A DNA stretch of 64,000 nt from Ryuthela nishihirai (taxonomy: Eukaryota > Arthropoda > Arachnida > Araneae > Heptathelidae): contig JAWZYU010000729.1 in assembly GCA_038380435.1 (NCBI GenBank), positions 1 to 64,000 of the forward strand, read 5' to 3'. Positions 40,286-55,661 of the stretch are shown piece after piece. The notes below the pieces were generated by a model, which saw only the letters and a program-made list of their open reading frames with translations, was not told the DNA's origin and did not search any database. A program made the position numbers and the translations under genes. Each line of letters starts with the position of its first letter. Within the stretch, counting starts at the first letter, position 1.

Positions 40286-40286
40286 T
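40286..40286 (+). other. Private single-base change in m4 (C to T)
   Basis: m4 normally reads ACTCCCCAGACCC; here it reads ACTCCCTAGACCC. The change is in the S unit at 40189 and in no other unit I checked. Confidence 0.8.
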
Positions 40287-43200
40287 AGACCCAAACACGC
40301 TCACCGAAACGCCCCCAGACCCAAACACACCCACCAAAACGCCCCAGTCCGAAACACGCCCAACAAAATATTCCCCCACACCAGCCTACCAAAACGCCAC
40401 CAGACCCAAACATGGCCACCAAAAAGGCCCCAGGATCCGAACATGCCGACCAAAACGCCCCAGAACCAAACAAGCCCACCAAAATGCCCGACTCCAACAC
40501 GCGCACCGAAACACCTCGTCATAAAAACGCCCACCAAAACGCCCCAGGGCCCAACACGCCCAACAAAACACCCCAGACCCAAACACGCTCACTGAAACGC
40601 CCCAGACCCCAACACACCCAACAAAACACCCGAGACCCAAACACGCTCACCGAAACGCCCCCAGAACCAAACATGCCGACCAAAAAGGCCTCAGGACCCG
40701 AACACGCCGAACAAAACGCCTCAGACAAAACAAGCCCACCAAAACGCCCCAGGACTCCAACACGTGCACCAAAACGCCCCAGAACCCCAACACGCCCAAC
40801 AAAACTCCCCAGACCCAAACACGCTCACCGAAACGCCCCCAGACCCAAACACACCCACCAAAACGCCCCAGTCCGAAACACGCCCAACAAAATATTCCCC
40901 CACACCAGCCTACCAAAACGCCACCAGACCCAAACATGGCCACCAAAAAGGCCCCAGGATCCGAACATGCCGACCAAAACGCCCCAGAACCAAACAAGCC
41001 CACCAAAATGCCCGACTCCAACACGCGCACCGAAACACCTCGTCATAAAAACGCCCACCAAAACGCCCCAGGGCCCAACACGCCCAACAAAATACCCCAG
41101 ACCCAAACACGCTCACTGAAACGCCCCCAGACCCAAACACGCCCACCAAAACGCCCCCAGTCGCAAACACGCCCAACAAAACATTCCCCCAGATCAACCT
41201 ACGAAAACGCCCTCAGACACAAACATGCTCACAAAAAGTCCCTAGGACCCGAACACGCCGAGTGAAATGCCCCCAGACACAAACATGCTCACAAAAAGTC
41301 CCTAGGACCCGAACACGCCGAGTGAAATGCCCCCAGACCCAAACAAGCCCACCAAAATGCCTGACGACTCCAACACGCGCACCGAAATATCTCGTCATAA
41401 AAACCCCCACAAAAACGCCCCAGGACCCCAACACACCCAACAAAACACCCGAAACCCAAACACACTCACCGAAACGCCCCCAGAACCAAACATGCCGACC
41501 AAAAAGGCCTCAGGACCCGAACACGCCGAACAAAACGCCTCAGACAAAACAAGCCCACCAAAACGCCCCAGGACTCCAACACGTGCACCAAAACGCCCCA
41601 GAACCCCAACACGCCCAACAAAACTCCCCAGACCCAAACACGCTCACCGAAACGCCCCCAGACCCAAACACACCCACCAAAACGCCCCAGTCCCAAACAC
41701 GCCCAACAAAATATTCCCCCACACCAGCCTACCAAAACGCCACCAGACCCAAACATGGCCACCAAAAAGGCCCCAGGATCCGAACATGCCGACCAAAACG
41801 CCCCAGAACCAAACAAGCCCACCAAAATGCCCGACTCCAACACGCGCACCGAAACACCTCGTCATAAAAACGCCCACCAAAACGCCCCAGGGCCCAACAC
41901 GCCCAACAAAATACCCCAGACCCAAACACGCTCACTGAAACGCCCCCAGACCCAAACACGCCCACCAAAACGCCCCCAGTCGCAAACACGCCCAACAAAA
42001 CATTCCCCCAGATCAACCTACGAAAACGCCCTCAGACACAAACATGCTCACAAAAAGTCCCTAGGACCCGAACACGCCGAGTGAAATGCCCCCAGACACA
42101 AACATGCTCACAAAAAGTCCCTAGGACCCGAACACGCCGAGTGAAATGCCCCCAGACCCAAACAAGCCCACCAAAATGCCTGACGACTCCAACACGCGCA
42201 CCGAAATATCTCGTCATAAAAACCCCCACAAAAACGCCCCAGGACCCCAACACACCCAACAAAACACCCGAGACCCAAACACACTCACCGAAACGCCCCC
42301 AGAACCAAACATGCCGACCAAAAAGGCCTCAGGACCCGAACACGCCGAACAAAACGCCTCAGACAAAACAAGCCCACCAAAACGCCCCAGGACTCCAACA
42401 CGTGCACCAAAACGCCCCAGAACCCCAACACGCCCAACAAAACTCCCCAGACCCAAACACGCTCACCGAAACGCCCCCAGACCCAAACACACCCACCAAA
42501 ACGCCCCAGTCCCAAACACGCCCAACAAAATATTCCCCCACACCAGCCTACCAAAACGCCACCAGACCCAAACATGGCCACCAAAAAGGCCCCAGGATCC
42601 GAACATGCCGACCAAAACGCCCCAGAACCAAACAAGCCCACCAAAATGCCCGACTCCAACACGCGCACCGAAACACCTCGTCATAAAAACGCCCACCAAA
42701 ACGCCCCAGGGCCCAACACGCCCAACAAAACACCCCAGACCCAAACACGCTCACTGAAACGCCCCCAGACCCAAACACGCCCACCAAAACGCCCCCAGTC
42801 CCAAACACGCCCAACAAAACATTCCCCCAGATCAGCCTACGAAAACGCCCCCAGACACAAACATGCTCACAAAAAGTCCCTAGGACCCGAACACGCCGAG
42901 TGAAATGCCCCCAGACCCAAACAAGCCCACCAGAATGCCTGACGACTCCAACACGCGCACCGAAATATCTCGTCATAAAAACCCCCACAAAAACGCCCCA
43001 GGACCCCAACACACCCAACAAAACACCCGAGACCCAAACACACTCACCGAAACGCCCCCAGAACCAAACATGCCGACCAAAAAGGCCTCAGGACCCGAAC
43101 ACGCCGAACAAAACGCCTCAGACAAAACAAGCCCACCAAAACGCCCCAGGACTCCAACACGTGCACCAAAACGCCCCAGAACCCCAACACGCCCAACAAA

Positions 43201-43928
43201 ACTCCCCAGACCCAAACACGCTCACCGAAACGCCCCCAGACCCAAACACACCCACCAAAACGCCCCAGTCCGAAACACGCCCAACAAAATATTCCCCCAC
43301 ACCAGCCTACCAAAACGCCACCAGACCCAAACATGGCCACCAAAAAGGCCCCAGGATCCGAACATGCCGACCAAAACGCCCCAGAACCAAACAAGCCCAC
43401 CAAAATGCCCGACTCCAACACGCGCACCGAAACACCTCGTCATAAAAACGCCCACCAAAACGCCCCAGGGCCCAACACGCCCAACAAAATACCCCAGACC
43501 CAAACACGCTCACTGAAACGCCCCCAGACCCAAACACGCCCACCAAAACGCCCCCAGTCGCAAACACGCCCAACAAAACATTCCCCCAGATCAACCTACG
43601 AAAACGCCCTCAGACACAAACATGCTCACAAAAAGTCCCTAGGACCCGAACACGCCGAGTGAAATGCCCCCAGACACAAACATGCTCACAAAAAGTCCCT
43701 AGGACCCGAACACGCCGAGTGAAATGCCCCCAGACCCAAACAAGCCCACCAAAATGCCTGACGACTCCAACACGCGCACCGAAATATCTCGTCATAAAAA
43801 CCCCCACAAAAACGCCCCAGGACCCCAACACACCCAACAAAACACCCGAAACCCAAACACACTCACCGAAACGCCCCCAGAACCAAACATGCCGACCAAA
43901 AAGGCCTCAGGACCCGAACACGCCGAAC

Positions 43929-46030
43929 AAAACGCCTCAGACAAAACAAGCCCACCAAAACGCCCCAGGACTCCAACACGTGCACCAAAACGCCCCAGAA
44001 CCCCAACACGCCCAACAAAACTCCCCAGACCCAAACACGCTCACCGAAACGCCCCCAGACCCAAACACACCCACCAAAACGCCCCAGTCCGAAACACGCC
44101 CAACAAAATATTCCCCCACACCAGCCTACCAAAACGCCACCAGACCCAAACATGGCCACCAAAAAGGCCCCAGGATCCGAACATGCCGACCAAAACGCCC
44201 CAGAACCAAACAAGCCCACCAAAATGCCCGACTCCAACACGCGCACCGAAACACCTCGTCATAAAAACGCCCACCAAAACGCCCCAGGGCCCAACACGCC
44301 CAACAAAACACCCCAGACCCAAACACGCTCACTGAAACGCCCCAGACCCCAACACACCCAACAAAACACCCGAGACCCAAACACGCTCACCGAAACGCCC
44401 CCAGAACCAAACATGCCGACCAAAAAGGCCTCAGGACCCGAACACGCCGAACAAAACGCCTCAGACAAAACAAGCCCACCAAAACGCCCCAGGACTCCAA
44501 CACGTGCACCAAAACGCCCCAGAACCCCAACACGCCCAACAAAACTCCCCAGACCCAAACACGCTCACCGAAACGCCCCCAGACCCAAACACACCCACCA
44601 AAACGCCCCAGTCCGAAACACGCCCAACAAAATATTCCCCCACACCAGCCTACCAAAACGCCACCAGACCCAAACATGGCCACCAAAAAGGCCCCAGGAT
44701 CCGAACATGCCGACCAAAACGCCCCAGAACCAAACAAGCCCACCAAAATGCCCGACTCCAACACGCGCACCGAAACACCTCGTCATAAAAACGCCCACCA
44801 AAACGCCCCAGGGCCCAACACGCCCAACAAAATACCCCAGACCCAAACACGCTCACTGAAACGCCCCCAGACCCAAACACGCCCACCAAAACGCCCCCAG
44901 TCGCAAACACGCCCAACAAAACATTCCCCCAGATCAACCTACGAAAACGCCCTCAGACACAAACATGCTCACAAAAAGTCCCTAGGACCCGAACACGCCG
45001 AGTGAAATGCCCCCAGACACAAACATGCTCACAAAAAGTCCCTAGGACCCGAACACGCCGAGTGAAATGCCCCCAGACCCAAACAAGCCCACCAAAATGC
45101 CTGACGACTCCAACACGCGCACCGAAATATCTCGTCATAAAAACCCCCACAAAAACGCCCCAGGACCCCAACACACCCAACAAAACACCCGAAACCCAAA
45201 CACACTCACCGAAACGCCCCCAGAACCAAACATGCCGACCAAAAAGGCCTCAGGACCCGAACACGCCGAACAAAACGCCTCAGACAAAACAAGCCCACCA
45301 AAACGCCCCAGGACTCCAACACGTGCACCAAAACGCCCCAGAACCCCAACACGCCCAACAAAACTCCCCAGACCCAAACACGCTCACCGAAACGCCCCCA
45401 GACCCAAACACACCCACCAAAACGCCCCAGTCCCAAACACGCCCAACAAAATATTCCCCCACACCAGCCTACCAAAACGCCACCAGACCCAAACATGGCC
45501 ACCAAAAAGGCCCCAGGATCCGAACATGCCGACCAAAACGCCCCAGAACCAAACAAGCCCACCAAAATGCCCGACTCCAACACGCGCACCGAAACACCTC
45601 GTCATAAAAACGCCCACCAAAACGCCCCAGGGCCCAACACGCCCAACAAAACACCCCAGACCCAAACACGCTCACTGAAACGCCCCCAGACCCAAACACG
45701 CCCACCAAAACGCCCCCAGTCCCAAACACGCCCAACAAAACATTCCCCCAGATCAGCCTACGAAAACGCCCCCAGACACAAACATGCTCACAAAAAGTCC
45801 CTAGGACCCGAACACGCCGAGTGAAATGCCCCCAGACCCAAACAAGCCCACCAGAATGCCTGACGACTCCAACACGCGCACCGAAATATCTCGTCATAAA
45901 AACCCCCACAAAAACGCCCCAGGACCCCAACACACCCAACAAAACACCCGAGACCCAAACACACTCACCGAAACGCCCCCAGAACCAAACATGCCGACCA
46001 AAAAGGCCTCAGGACCCGAACACGCCGAAC
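43929..46030 (+). repeat. S-L-M super-unit, 2102 bp, copy 5
   Basis: S 43929, L 44453, M 45272. Same haplotype from the S junction onward. Its S unit carries G in m6, unlike the S units of the other copies. Confidence 0.8.
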
Positions 46031-49000
46031 AAAACGCCTCAGACAAAACAAGCCCACCAAAACGCCCCAGGACTCCAACACGTGCACCAAAACGCCCCAG
46101 AACCCCAACACGCCCAACAAAACTCCCCAGACCCAAACACGCTCACCGAAACGCCCCCAGACCCAAACACACCCACCAAAACGCCCCAGTCCGAAACACG
46201 CCCAACAAAATATTCCCCCACACCAGCCTACCAAAACGCCACCAGACCCAAACATGGCCACCAAAAAGGCCCCAGGATCCGAACATGCCGACCAAAACGC
46301 CCCAGAACCAAACAAGCCCACCAAAATGCCCGACTCCAACACGCGCACCGAAACACCTCGTCATAAAAACGCCCACCAAAACGCCCCAGGGCCCAACACG
46401 CCCAACAAAACACCCCAGACCCAAACACGCTCACTGAAACGCCCCCAGACCCAAACACGCCCACCAAAACGCCCCCAGTCCCAAACACGCCCAACAAAAC
46501 ATTCCCCCAGATCAGCCTACGAAAACGCCCCCAGACACAAACATGCTCACAAAAAGTCCCTAGGACCCGAACACGCCGAGTGAAATGCCCCCAGACCCAA
46601 ACAAGCCCACCAGAATGCCTGACGACTCCAACACGCGCACCGAAATATCTCGTCATAAAAACCCCCACAAAAACGCCCCAGGACCCCAACACACCCAACA
46701 AAACACCCGAGACCCAAACACACTCACCGAAACGCCCCCAGAACCAAACATGCCGACCAAAAAGGCCTCAGGACCCGAACACGCCGAACAAAACGCCTCA
46801 GACAAAACAAGCCCACCAAAACGCCCCAGGACTCCAACACGTGCACCAAAACGCCCCAGAACCCCAACACGCCCAACAAAACTCCCCAGACCCAAACACG
46901 CTCACCGAAACGCCCCCAGACCCAAACACACCCACCAAAACGCCCCAGTCCCAAACACGCCCAACAAAATATTCCCCCACACCAGCCTACCAAAACGCCA
47001 CCAGACCCAAACATGGCCACCAAAAAGGCCCCAGGATCCGAACATGCCGACCAAAACGCCCCAGAACCAAACAAGCCCACCAAAATGCCCGACTCCAACA
47101 CGCGCACCGAAACACCTCGTCATAAAAACGCCCACCAAAACGCCCCAGGGCCCAACACGCCCAACAAAACACCCCAGACCCAAACACGCTCACTGAAACG
47201 CCCCCAGACCCAAACACGCCCACCAAAACGCCCCCAGTCCCAAACACGCCCAACAAAACATTCCCCCAGATCAGCCTACGAAAACGCCCCCAGACACAAA
47301 CATGCTCACAAAAAGTCCCTAGGACCCGAACACGCCGAGTGAAATGCCCCCAGACCCAAACAAGCCCACCAGAATGCCTGACGACTCCAACACGCGCACC
47401 GAAATATCTCGTCATAAAAACCCCCACAAAAACGCCCCAGGACCCCAACACACCCAACAAAACACCCGAGACCCAAACACACTCACCGAAACGCCCCCAG
47501 AACCAAACATGCCGACCAAAAAGGCCTCAGGACCCGAACACGCCGAACAAAACGCCTCAGACAAAACAAGCCCACCAAAACGCCCCAGGACTCCAACACG
47601 TGCACCAAAACGCCCCAGAACCCCAACACGCCCAACAAAACTCCCCAGACCCAAACACGCTCACCGAAACGCCCCCAGACCCAAACACACCCACCAAAAC
47701 GCCCCAGTCCCAAACACGCCCAACAAAATATTCCCCCACACCAGCCTACCAAAACGCCACCAGACCCAAACATGGCCACCAAAAAGGCCCCAGGATCCGA
47801 ACATGCCGACCAAAACGCCCCAGAACCAAACAAGCCCACCAAAATGCCCGACTCCAACACGCGCACCGAAACACCTCGTCATAAAAACGCCCACCAAAAC
47901 GCCCCAGGGCCCAACACGCCCAACAAAACACCCCAGACCCAAACACGCTCACTGAAACGCCCCAGACCCCAACACACCCAACAAAACACCCGAGACCCAA
48001 ACACGCTCACCGAAACGCCCCCAGAACCAAACATGCCGACCAAAAAGGCCTCAGGACCCGAACACGCCGAACAAAACGCCTCAGACAAAACAAGCCCACC
48101 AAAACGCCCCAGGACTCCAACACGTGCACCAAAACGCCCCAGAACCCCAACACGCCCAACAAAACTCCCCAGACCCAAACACGCTCACCGAAACGCCCCC
48201 AGACCCAAACACACCCACCAAAACGCCCCAGTCCGAAACACGCCCAACAAAATATTCCCCCACACCAGCCTACCAAAACGCCACCAGACCCAAACATGGC
48301 CACCAAAAAGGCCCCAGGATCCGAACATGCCGACCAAAACGCCCCAGAACCAAACAAGCCCACCAAAATGCCCGACTCCAACACGCGCACCGAAACACCT
48401 CGTCATAAAAACGCCCACCAAAACGCCCCAGGGCCCAACACGCCCAACAAAACACCCCAGACCCAAACACGCTCACTGAAACGCCCCCAGACCCAAACAC
48501 GCCCACCAAAACGCCCCCAGTCCCAAACACGCCCAACAAAACATTCCCCCAGATCAGCCTACGAAAACGCCCCCAGACACAAACATGCTCACAAAAAGTC
48601 CCTAGGACCCGAACACGCCGAGTGAAATGCCCCCAGACCCAAACAAGCCCACCAAAATGCCTGACGACTCCAACACGCGCACCGAAATATCTCGTCATAA
48701 AAACCCCCACAAAAACGCCCCAGGACCCCAACACACCCAACAAAACACCCGAAACCCAAACACACTCACCGAAACGCCCCCAGAACCAAACATGCCGACC
48801 AAAAAGGCCTCAGGACCCGAACACGCCGAACAAAACGCCTCAGACAAAACAAGCCCACCAAAACGCCCCAGGACTCCAACACGTGCACCAAAACGCCCCA
48901 GAACCCCAACACGCCCAACAAAACTCCCCAGACCCAAACACGCTCACCGAAACGCCCCCAGACCCAAACACACCCACCAAAACGCCCCAGTCCCAAACAC

Positions 49001-51457
49001 GCCCAACAAAATATTCCCCCACACCAGCCTACCAAAACGCCACCAGACCCAAACATGGCCACCAAAAAGGCCCCAGGATCCGAACATGCCGACCAAAACG
49101 CCCCAGAACCAAACAAGCCCACCAAAATGCCCGACTCCAACACGCGCACCGAAACACCTCGTCATAAAAACGCCCACCAAAACGCCCCAGGGCCCAACAC
49201 GCCCAACAAAACACCCCAGACCCAAACACGCTCACTGAAACGCCCCCAGACCCAAACACGCCCACCAAAACGCCCCCAGTCCCAAACACGCCCAACAAAA
49301 CATTCCCCCAGATCAGCCTACGAAAACGCCCCCAGACACAAACATGCTCACAAAAAGTCCCTAGGACCCGAACACGCCGAGTGAAATGCCCCCAGACCCA
49401 AACAAGCCCACCAGAATGCCTGACGACTCCAACACGCGCACCGAAATATCTCGTCATAAAAACCCCCACAAAAACGCCCCAGGACCCCAACACACCCAAC
49501 AAAACACCCGAGACCCAAACACACTCACCGAAACGCCCCCAGAACCAAACATGCCGACCAAAAAGGCCTCAGGACCCGAACACGCCGAACAAAACGCCTC
49601 AGACAAAACAAGCCCACCAAAACGCCCCAGGACTCCAACACGTGCACCAAAACGCCCCAGAACCCCAACACGCCCAACAAAACTCCCCAGACCCAAACAC
49701 GCTCACCGAAACGCCCCCAGACCCAAACACACCCACCAAAACGCCCCAGTCCCAAACACGCCCAACAAAATATTCCCCCACACCAGCCTACCAAAACGCC
49801 ACCAGACCCAAACATGGCCACCAAAAAGGCCCCAGGATCCGAACATGCCGACCAAAACGCCCCAGAACCAAACAAGCCCACCAAAATGCCCGACTCCAAC
49901 ACGCGCACCGAAACACCTCGTCATAAAAACGCCCACCAAAACGCCCCAGGGCCCAACACGCCCAACAAAACACCCCAGACCCAAACACGCTCACTGAAAC
50001 GCCCCAGACCCCAACACACCCAACAAAACACCCGAGACCCAAACACGCTCACCGAAACGCCCCCAGAACCAAACATGCCGACCAAAAAGGCCTCAGGACC
50101 CGAACACGCCGAACAAAACGCCTCAGACAAAACAAGCCCACCAAAACGCCCCAGGACTCCAACACGTGCACCAAAACGCCCCAGAACCCCAACACGCCCA
50201 ACAAAACTCCCCAGACCCAAACACGCTCACCGAAACGCCCCCAGACCCAAACACACCCACCAAAACGCCCCAGTCCCAAACACGCCCAACAAAATATTCC
50301 CCCACACCAGCCTACCAAAACGCCACCAGACCCAAACATGGCCACCAAAAAGGCCCCAGGATCCGAACATGCCGACCAAAACGCCCCAGAACCAAACAAG
50401 CCCACCAAAATGCCCGACTCCAACACGCGCACCGAAACACCTCGTCATAAAAACGCCCACCAAAACGCCCCAGGGCCCAACACGCCCAACAAAACACCCC
50501 AGACCCAAACACGCTCACTGAAACGCCCCAGACCCCAACACACCCAACAAAACACCCGAGACCCAAACACGCTCACCGAAACGCCCCCAGAACCAAACAT
50601 GCCGACCAAAAAGGCCTCAGGACCCGAACACGCCGAACAAAACGCCTCAGACAAAACAAGCCCACCAAAACGCCCCAGGACTCCAACACGTGCACCAAAA
50701 CGCCCCAGAACCCCAACACGCCCAACAAAACTCCCCAGACCCAAACACGCTCACCGAAACGCCCCCAGACCCAAACACACCCACCAAAACGCCCCAGTCC
50801 GAAACACGCCCAACAAAATATTCCCCCACACCAGCCTACCAAAACGCCACCAGACCCAAACATGGCCACCAAAAAGGCCCCAGGATCCGAACATGCCGAC
50901 CAAAACGCCCCAGAACCAAACAAGCCCACCAAAATGCCCGACTCCAACACGCGCACCGAAACACCTCGTCATAAAAACGCCCACCAAAACGCCCCAGGGC
51001 CCAACACGCCCAACAAAATACCCCAGACCCAAACACGCTCACTGAAACGCCCCCAGACCCAAACACGCCCACCAAAACGCCCCCAGTCGCAAACACGCCC
51101 AACAAAACATTCCCCCAGATCAACCTACGAAAACGCCCTCAGACACAAACATGCTCACAAAAAGTCCCTAGGACCCGAACACGCCGAGTGAAATGCCCCC
51201 AGACACAAACATGCTCACAAAAAGTCCCTAGGACCCGAACACGCCGAGTGAAATGCCCCCAGACCCAAACAAGCCCACCAAAATGCCTGACGACTCCAAC
51301 ACGCGCACCGAAATATCTCGTCATAAAAACCCCCACAAAAACGCCCCAGGACCCCAACACACCCAACAAAACACCCGAAACCCAAACACACTCACCGAAA
51401 CGCCCCCAGAACCAAACATGCCGACCAAAAAGGCCTCAGGACCCGAACACGCCGAAC
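43929..51457 (+). repeat. HOR tiling 8: S L M M M S M M S S L
   Basis: Unit starts: S 43929, L 44453, M 45272, M 46031, M 46790, S 47549, M 48073, M 48832, S 49591, S 50115, L 50639. It is the M-richest stretch. An S-S dimer lies at 49591-50638. Confidence 0.92.
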
Positions 51458-53559
51458 AAAACGCCTCAGACAAAACAAGCCCACCAAAACGCCCCAGGAC
51501 TCCAACACGTGCACCAAAACGCCCCAGAACCCCAACACGCCCAACAAAACTCCCCAGACCCAAACACGCTCACCGAAACGCCCCCAGACCCAAACACACC
51601 CACCAAAACGCCCCAGTCCCAAACACGCCCAACAAAATATTCCCCCACACCAGCCTACCAAAACGCCACCAGACCCAAACATGGCCACCAAAAAGGCCCC
51701 AGGATCCGAACATGCCGACCAAAACGCCCCAGAACCAAACAAGCCCACCAAAATGCCCGACTCCAACACGCGCACCGAAACACCTCGTCATAAAAACGCC
51801 CACCAAAACGCCCCAGGGCCCAACACGCCCAACAAAACACCCCAGACCCAAACACGCTCACTGAAACGCCCCAGACCCCAACACACCCAACAAAACACCC
51901 GAGACCCAAACACGCTCACCGAAACGCCCCCAGAACCAAACATGCCGACCAAAAAGGCCTCAGGACCCGAACACGCCGAACAAAACGCCTCAGACAAAAC
52001 AAGCCCACCAAAACGCCCCAGGACTCCAACACGTGCACCAAAACGCCCCAGAACCCCAACACGCCCAACAAAACTCCCCAGACCCAAACACGCTCACCGA
52101 AACGCCCCCAGACCCAAACACACCCACCAAAACGCCCCAGTCCGAAACACGCCCAACAAAATATTCCCCCACACCAGCCTACCAAAACGCCACCAGACCC
52201 AAACATGGCCACCAAAAAGGCCCCAGGATCCGAACATGCCGACCAAAACGCCCCAGAACCAAACAAGCCCACCAAAATGCCCGACTCCAACACGCGCACC
52301 GAAACACCTCGTCATAAAAACGCCCACCAAAACGCCCCAGGGCCCAACACGCCCAACAAAATACCCCAGACCCAAACACGCTCACTGAAACGCCCCCAGA
52401 CCCAAACACGCCCACCAAAACGCCCCCAGTCGCAAACACGCCCAACAAAACATTCCCCCAGATCAACCTACGAAAACGCCCTCAGACACAAACATGCTCA
52501 CAAAAAGTCCCTAGGACCCGAACACGCCGAGTGAAATGCCCCCAGACACAAACATGCTCACAAAAAGTCCCTAGGACCCGAACACGCCGAGTGAAATGCC
52601 CCCAGACCCAAACAAGCCCACCAAAATGCCTGACGACTCCAACACGCGCACCGAAATATCTCGTCATAAAAACCCCCACAAAAACGCCCCAGGACCCCAA
52701 CACACCCAACAAAACACCCGAAACCCAAACACACTCACCGAAACGCCCCCAGAACCAAACATGCCGACCAAAAAGGCCTCAGGACCCGAACACGCCGAAC
52801 AAAACGCCTCAGACAAAACAAGCCCACCAAAACGCCCCAGGACTCCAACACGTGCACCAAAACGCCCCAGAACCCCAACACGCCCAACAAAACTCCCCAG
52901 ACCCAAACACGCTCACCGAAACGCCCCCAGACCCAAACACACCCACCAAAACGCCCCAGTCCCAAACACGCCCAACAAAATATTCCCCCACACCAGCCTA
53001 CCAAAACGCCACCAGACCCAAACATGGCCACCAAAAAGGCCCCAGGATCCGAACATGCCGACCAAAACGCCCCAGAACCAAACAAGCCCACCAAAATGCC
53101 CGACTCCAACACGCGCACCGAAACACCTCGTCATAAAAACGCCCACCAAAACGCCCCAGGGCCCAACACGCCCAACAAAACACCCCAGACCCAAACACGC
53201 TCACTGAAACGCCCCCAGACCCAAACACGCCCACCAAAACGCCCCCAGTCCCAAACACGCCCAACAAAACATTCCCCCAGATCAGCCTACGAAAACGCCC
53301 CCAGACACAAACATGCTCACAAAAAGTCCCTAGGACCCGAACACGCCGAGTGAAATGCCCCCAGACCCAAACAAGCCCACCAGAATGCCTGACGACTCCA
53401 ACACGCGCACCGAAATATCTCGTCATAAAAACCCCCACAAAAACGCCCCAGGACCCCAACACACCCAACAAAACACCCGAGACCCAAACACACTCACCGA
53501 AACGCCCCCAGAACCAAACATGCCGACCAAAAAGGCCTCAGGACCCGAACACGCCGAAC
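51458..53559 (+). repeat. S-L-M super-unit, 2102 bp, copy 6
   Basis: S 51458, L 51982, M 52801. Same haplotype as copy 1; directly followed by copy 7. Confidence 0.82.
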
Positions 53560-55661
53560 AAAACGCCTCAGACAAAACAAGCCCACCAAAACGCCCCAGG
53601 ACTCCAACACGTGCACCAAAACGCCCCAGAACCCCAACACGCCCAACAAAACTCCCCAGACCCAAACACGCTCACCGAAACGCCCCCAGACCCAAACACA
53701 CCCACCAAAACGCCCCAGTCCCAAACACGCCCAACAAAATATTCCCCCACACCAGCCTACCAAAACGCCACCAGACCCAAACATGGCCACCAAAAAGGCC
53801 CCAGGATCCGAACATGCCGACCAAAACGCCCCAGAACCAAACAAGCCCACCAAAATGCCCGACTCCAACACGCGCACCGAAACACCTCGTCATAAAAACG
53901 CCCACCAAAACGCCCCAGGGCCCAACACGCCCAACAAAACACCCCAGACCCAAACACGCTCACTGAAACGCCCCAGACCCCAACACACCCAACAAAACAC
54001 CCGAGACCCAAACACGCTCACCGAAACGCCCCCAGAACCAAACATGCCGACCAAAAAGGCCTCAGGACCCGAACACGCCGAACAAAACGCCTCAGACAAA
54101 ACAAGCCCACCAAAACGCCCCAGGACTCCAACACGTGCACCAAAACGCCCCAGAACCCCAACACGCCCAACAAAACTCCCCAGACCCAAACACGCTCACC
54201 GAAACGCCCCCAGACCCAAACACACCCACCAAAACGCCCCAGTCCGAAACACGCCCAACAAAATATTCCCCCACACCAGCCTACCAAAACGCCACCAGAC
54301 CCAAACATGGCCACCAAAAAGGCCCCAGGATCCGAACATGCCGACCAAAACGCCCCAGAACCAAACAAGCCCACCAAAATGCCCGACTCCAACACGCGCA
54401 CCGAAACACCTCGTCATAAAAACGCCCACCAAAACGCCCCAGGGCCCAACACGCCCAACAAAATACCCCAGACCCAAACACGCTCACTGAAACGCCCCCA
54501 GACCCAAACACGCCCACCAAAACGCCCCCAGTCGCAAACACGCCCAACAAAACATTCCCCCAGATCAACCTACGAAAACGCCCTCAGACACAAACATGCT
54601 CACAAAAAGTCCCTAGGACCCGAACACGCCGAGTGAAATGCCCCCAGACACAAACATGCTCACAAAAAGTCCCTAGGACCCGAACACGCCGAGTGAAATG
54701 CCCCCAGACCCAAACAAGCCCACCAAAATGCCTGACGACTCCAACACGCGCACCGAAATATCTCGTCATAAAAACCCCCACAAAAACGCCCCAGGACCCC
54801 AACACACCCAACAAAACACCCGAAACCCAAACACACTCACCGAAACGCCCCCAGAACCAAACATGCCGACCAAAAAGGCCTCAGGACCCGAACACGCCGA
54901 ACAAAACGCCTCAGACAAAACAAGCCCACCAAAACGCCCCAGGACTCCAACACGTGCACCAAAACGCCCCAGAACCCCAACACGCCCAACAAAACTCCCC
55001 AGACCCAAACACGCTCACCGAAACGCCCCCAGACCCAAACACACCCACCAAAACGCCCCAGTCCCAAACACGCCCAACAAAATATTCCCCCACACCAGCC
55101 TACCAAAACGCCACCAGACCCAAACATGGCCACCAAAAAGGCCCCAGGATCCGAACATGCCGACCAAAACGCCCCAGAACCAAACAAGCCCACCAAAATG
55201 CCCGACTCCAACACGCGCACCGAAACACCTCGTCATAAAAACGCCCACCAAAACGCCCCAGGGCCCAACACGCCCAACAAAACACCCCAGACCCAAACAC
55301 GCTCACTGAAACGCCCCCAGACCCAAACACGCCCACCAAAACGCCCCCAGTCCCAAACACGCCCAACAAAACATTCCCCCAGATCAGCCTACGAAAACGC
55401 CCCCAGACACAAACATGCTCACAAAAAGTCCCTAGGACCCGAACACGCCGAGTGAAATGCCCCCAGACCCAAACAAGCCCACCAGAATGCCTGACGACTC
55501 CAACACGCGCACCGAAATATCTCGTCATAAAAACCCCCACAAAAACGCCCCAGGACCCCAACACACCCAACAAAACACCCGAGACCCAAACACACTCACC
55601 GAAACGCCCCCAGAACCAAACATGCCGACCAAAAAGGCCTCAGGACCCGAACACGCCGAAC
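53560..55661 (+). repeat. S-L-M super-unit, 2102 bp, copy 7
   Basis: S 53560, L 54084, M 54903. Same haplotype as copy 1. An eighth S-L-M order at 2625-4726 has a different haplotype (G at m21 and m24 of its L unit). Confidence 0.82.

Larger units (their letters stand above)
36045..43928 (+). repeat. HOR tiling 7: S M M S L M S L L M L
   Basis: Unit starts: S 36045, M 36569, M 37328, S 38087, L 38611, M 39430, S 40189, L 40713, L 41532, M 42351, L 43110. A private C-to-T change lies at 40286 in m4 of the S unit at 40189. Confidence 0.92.
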
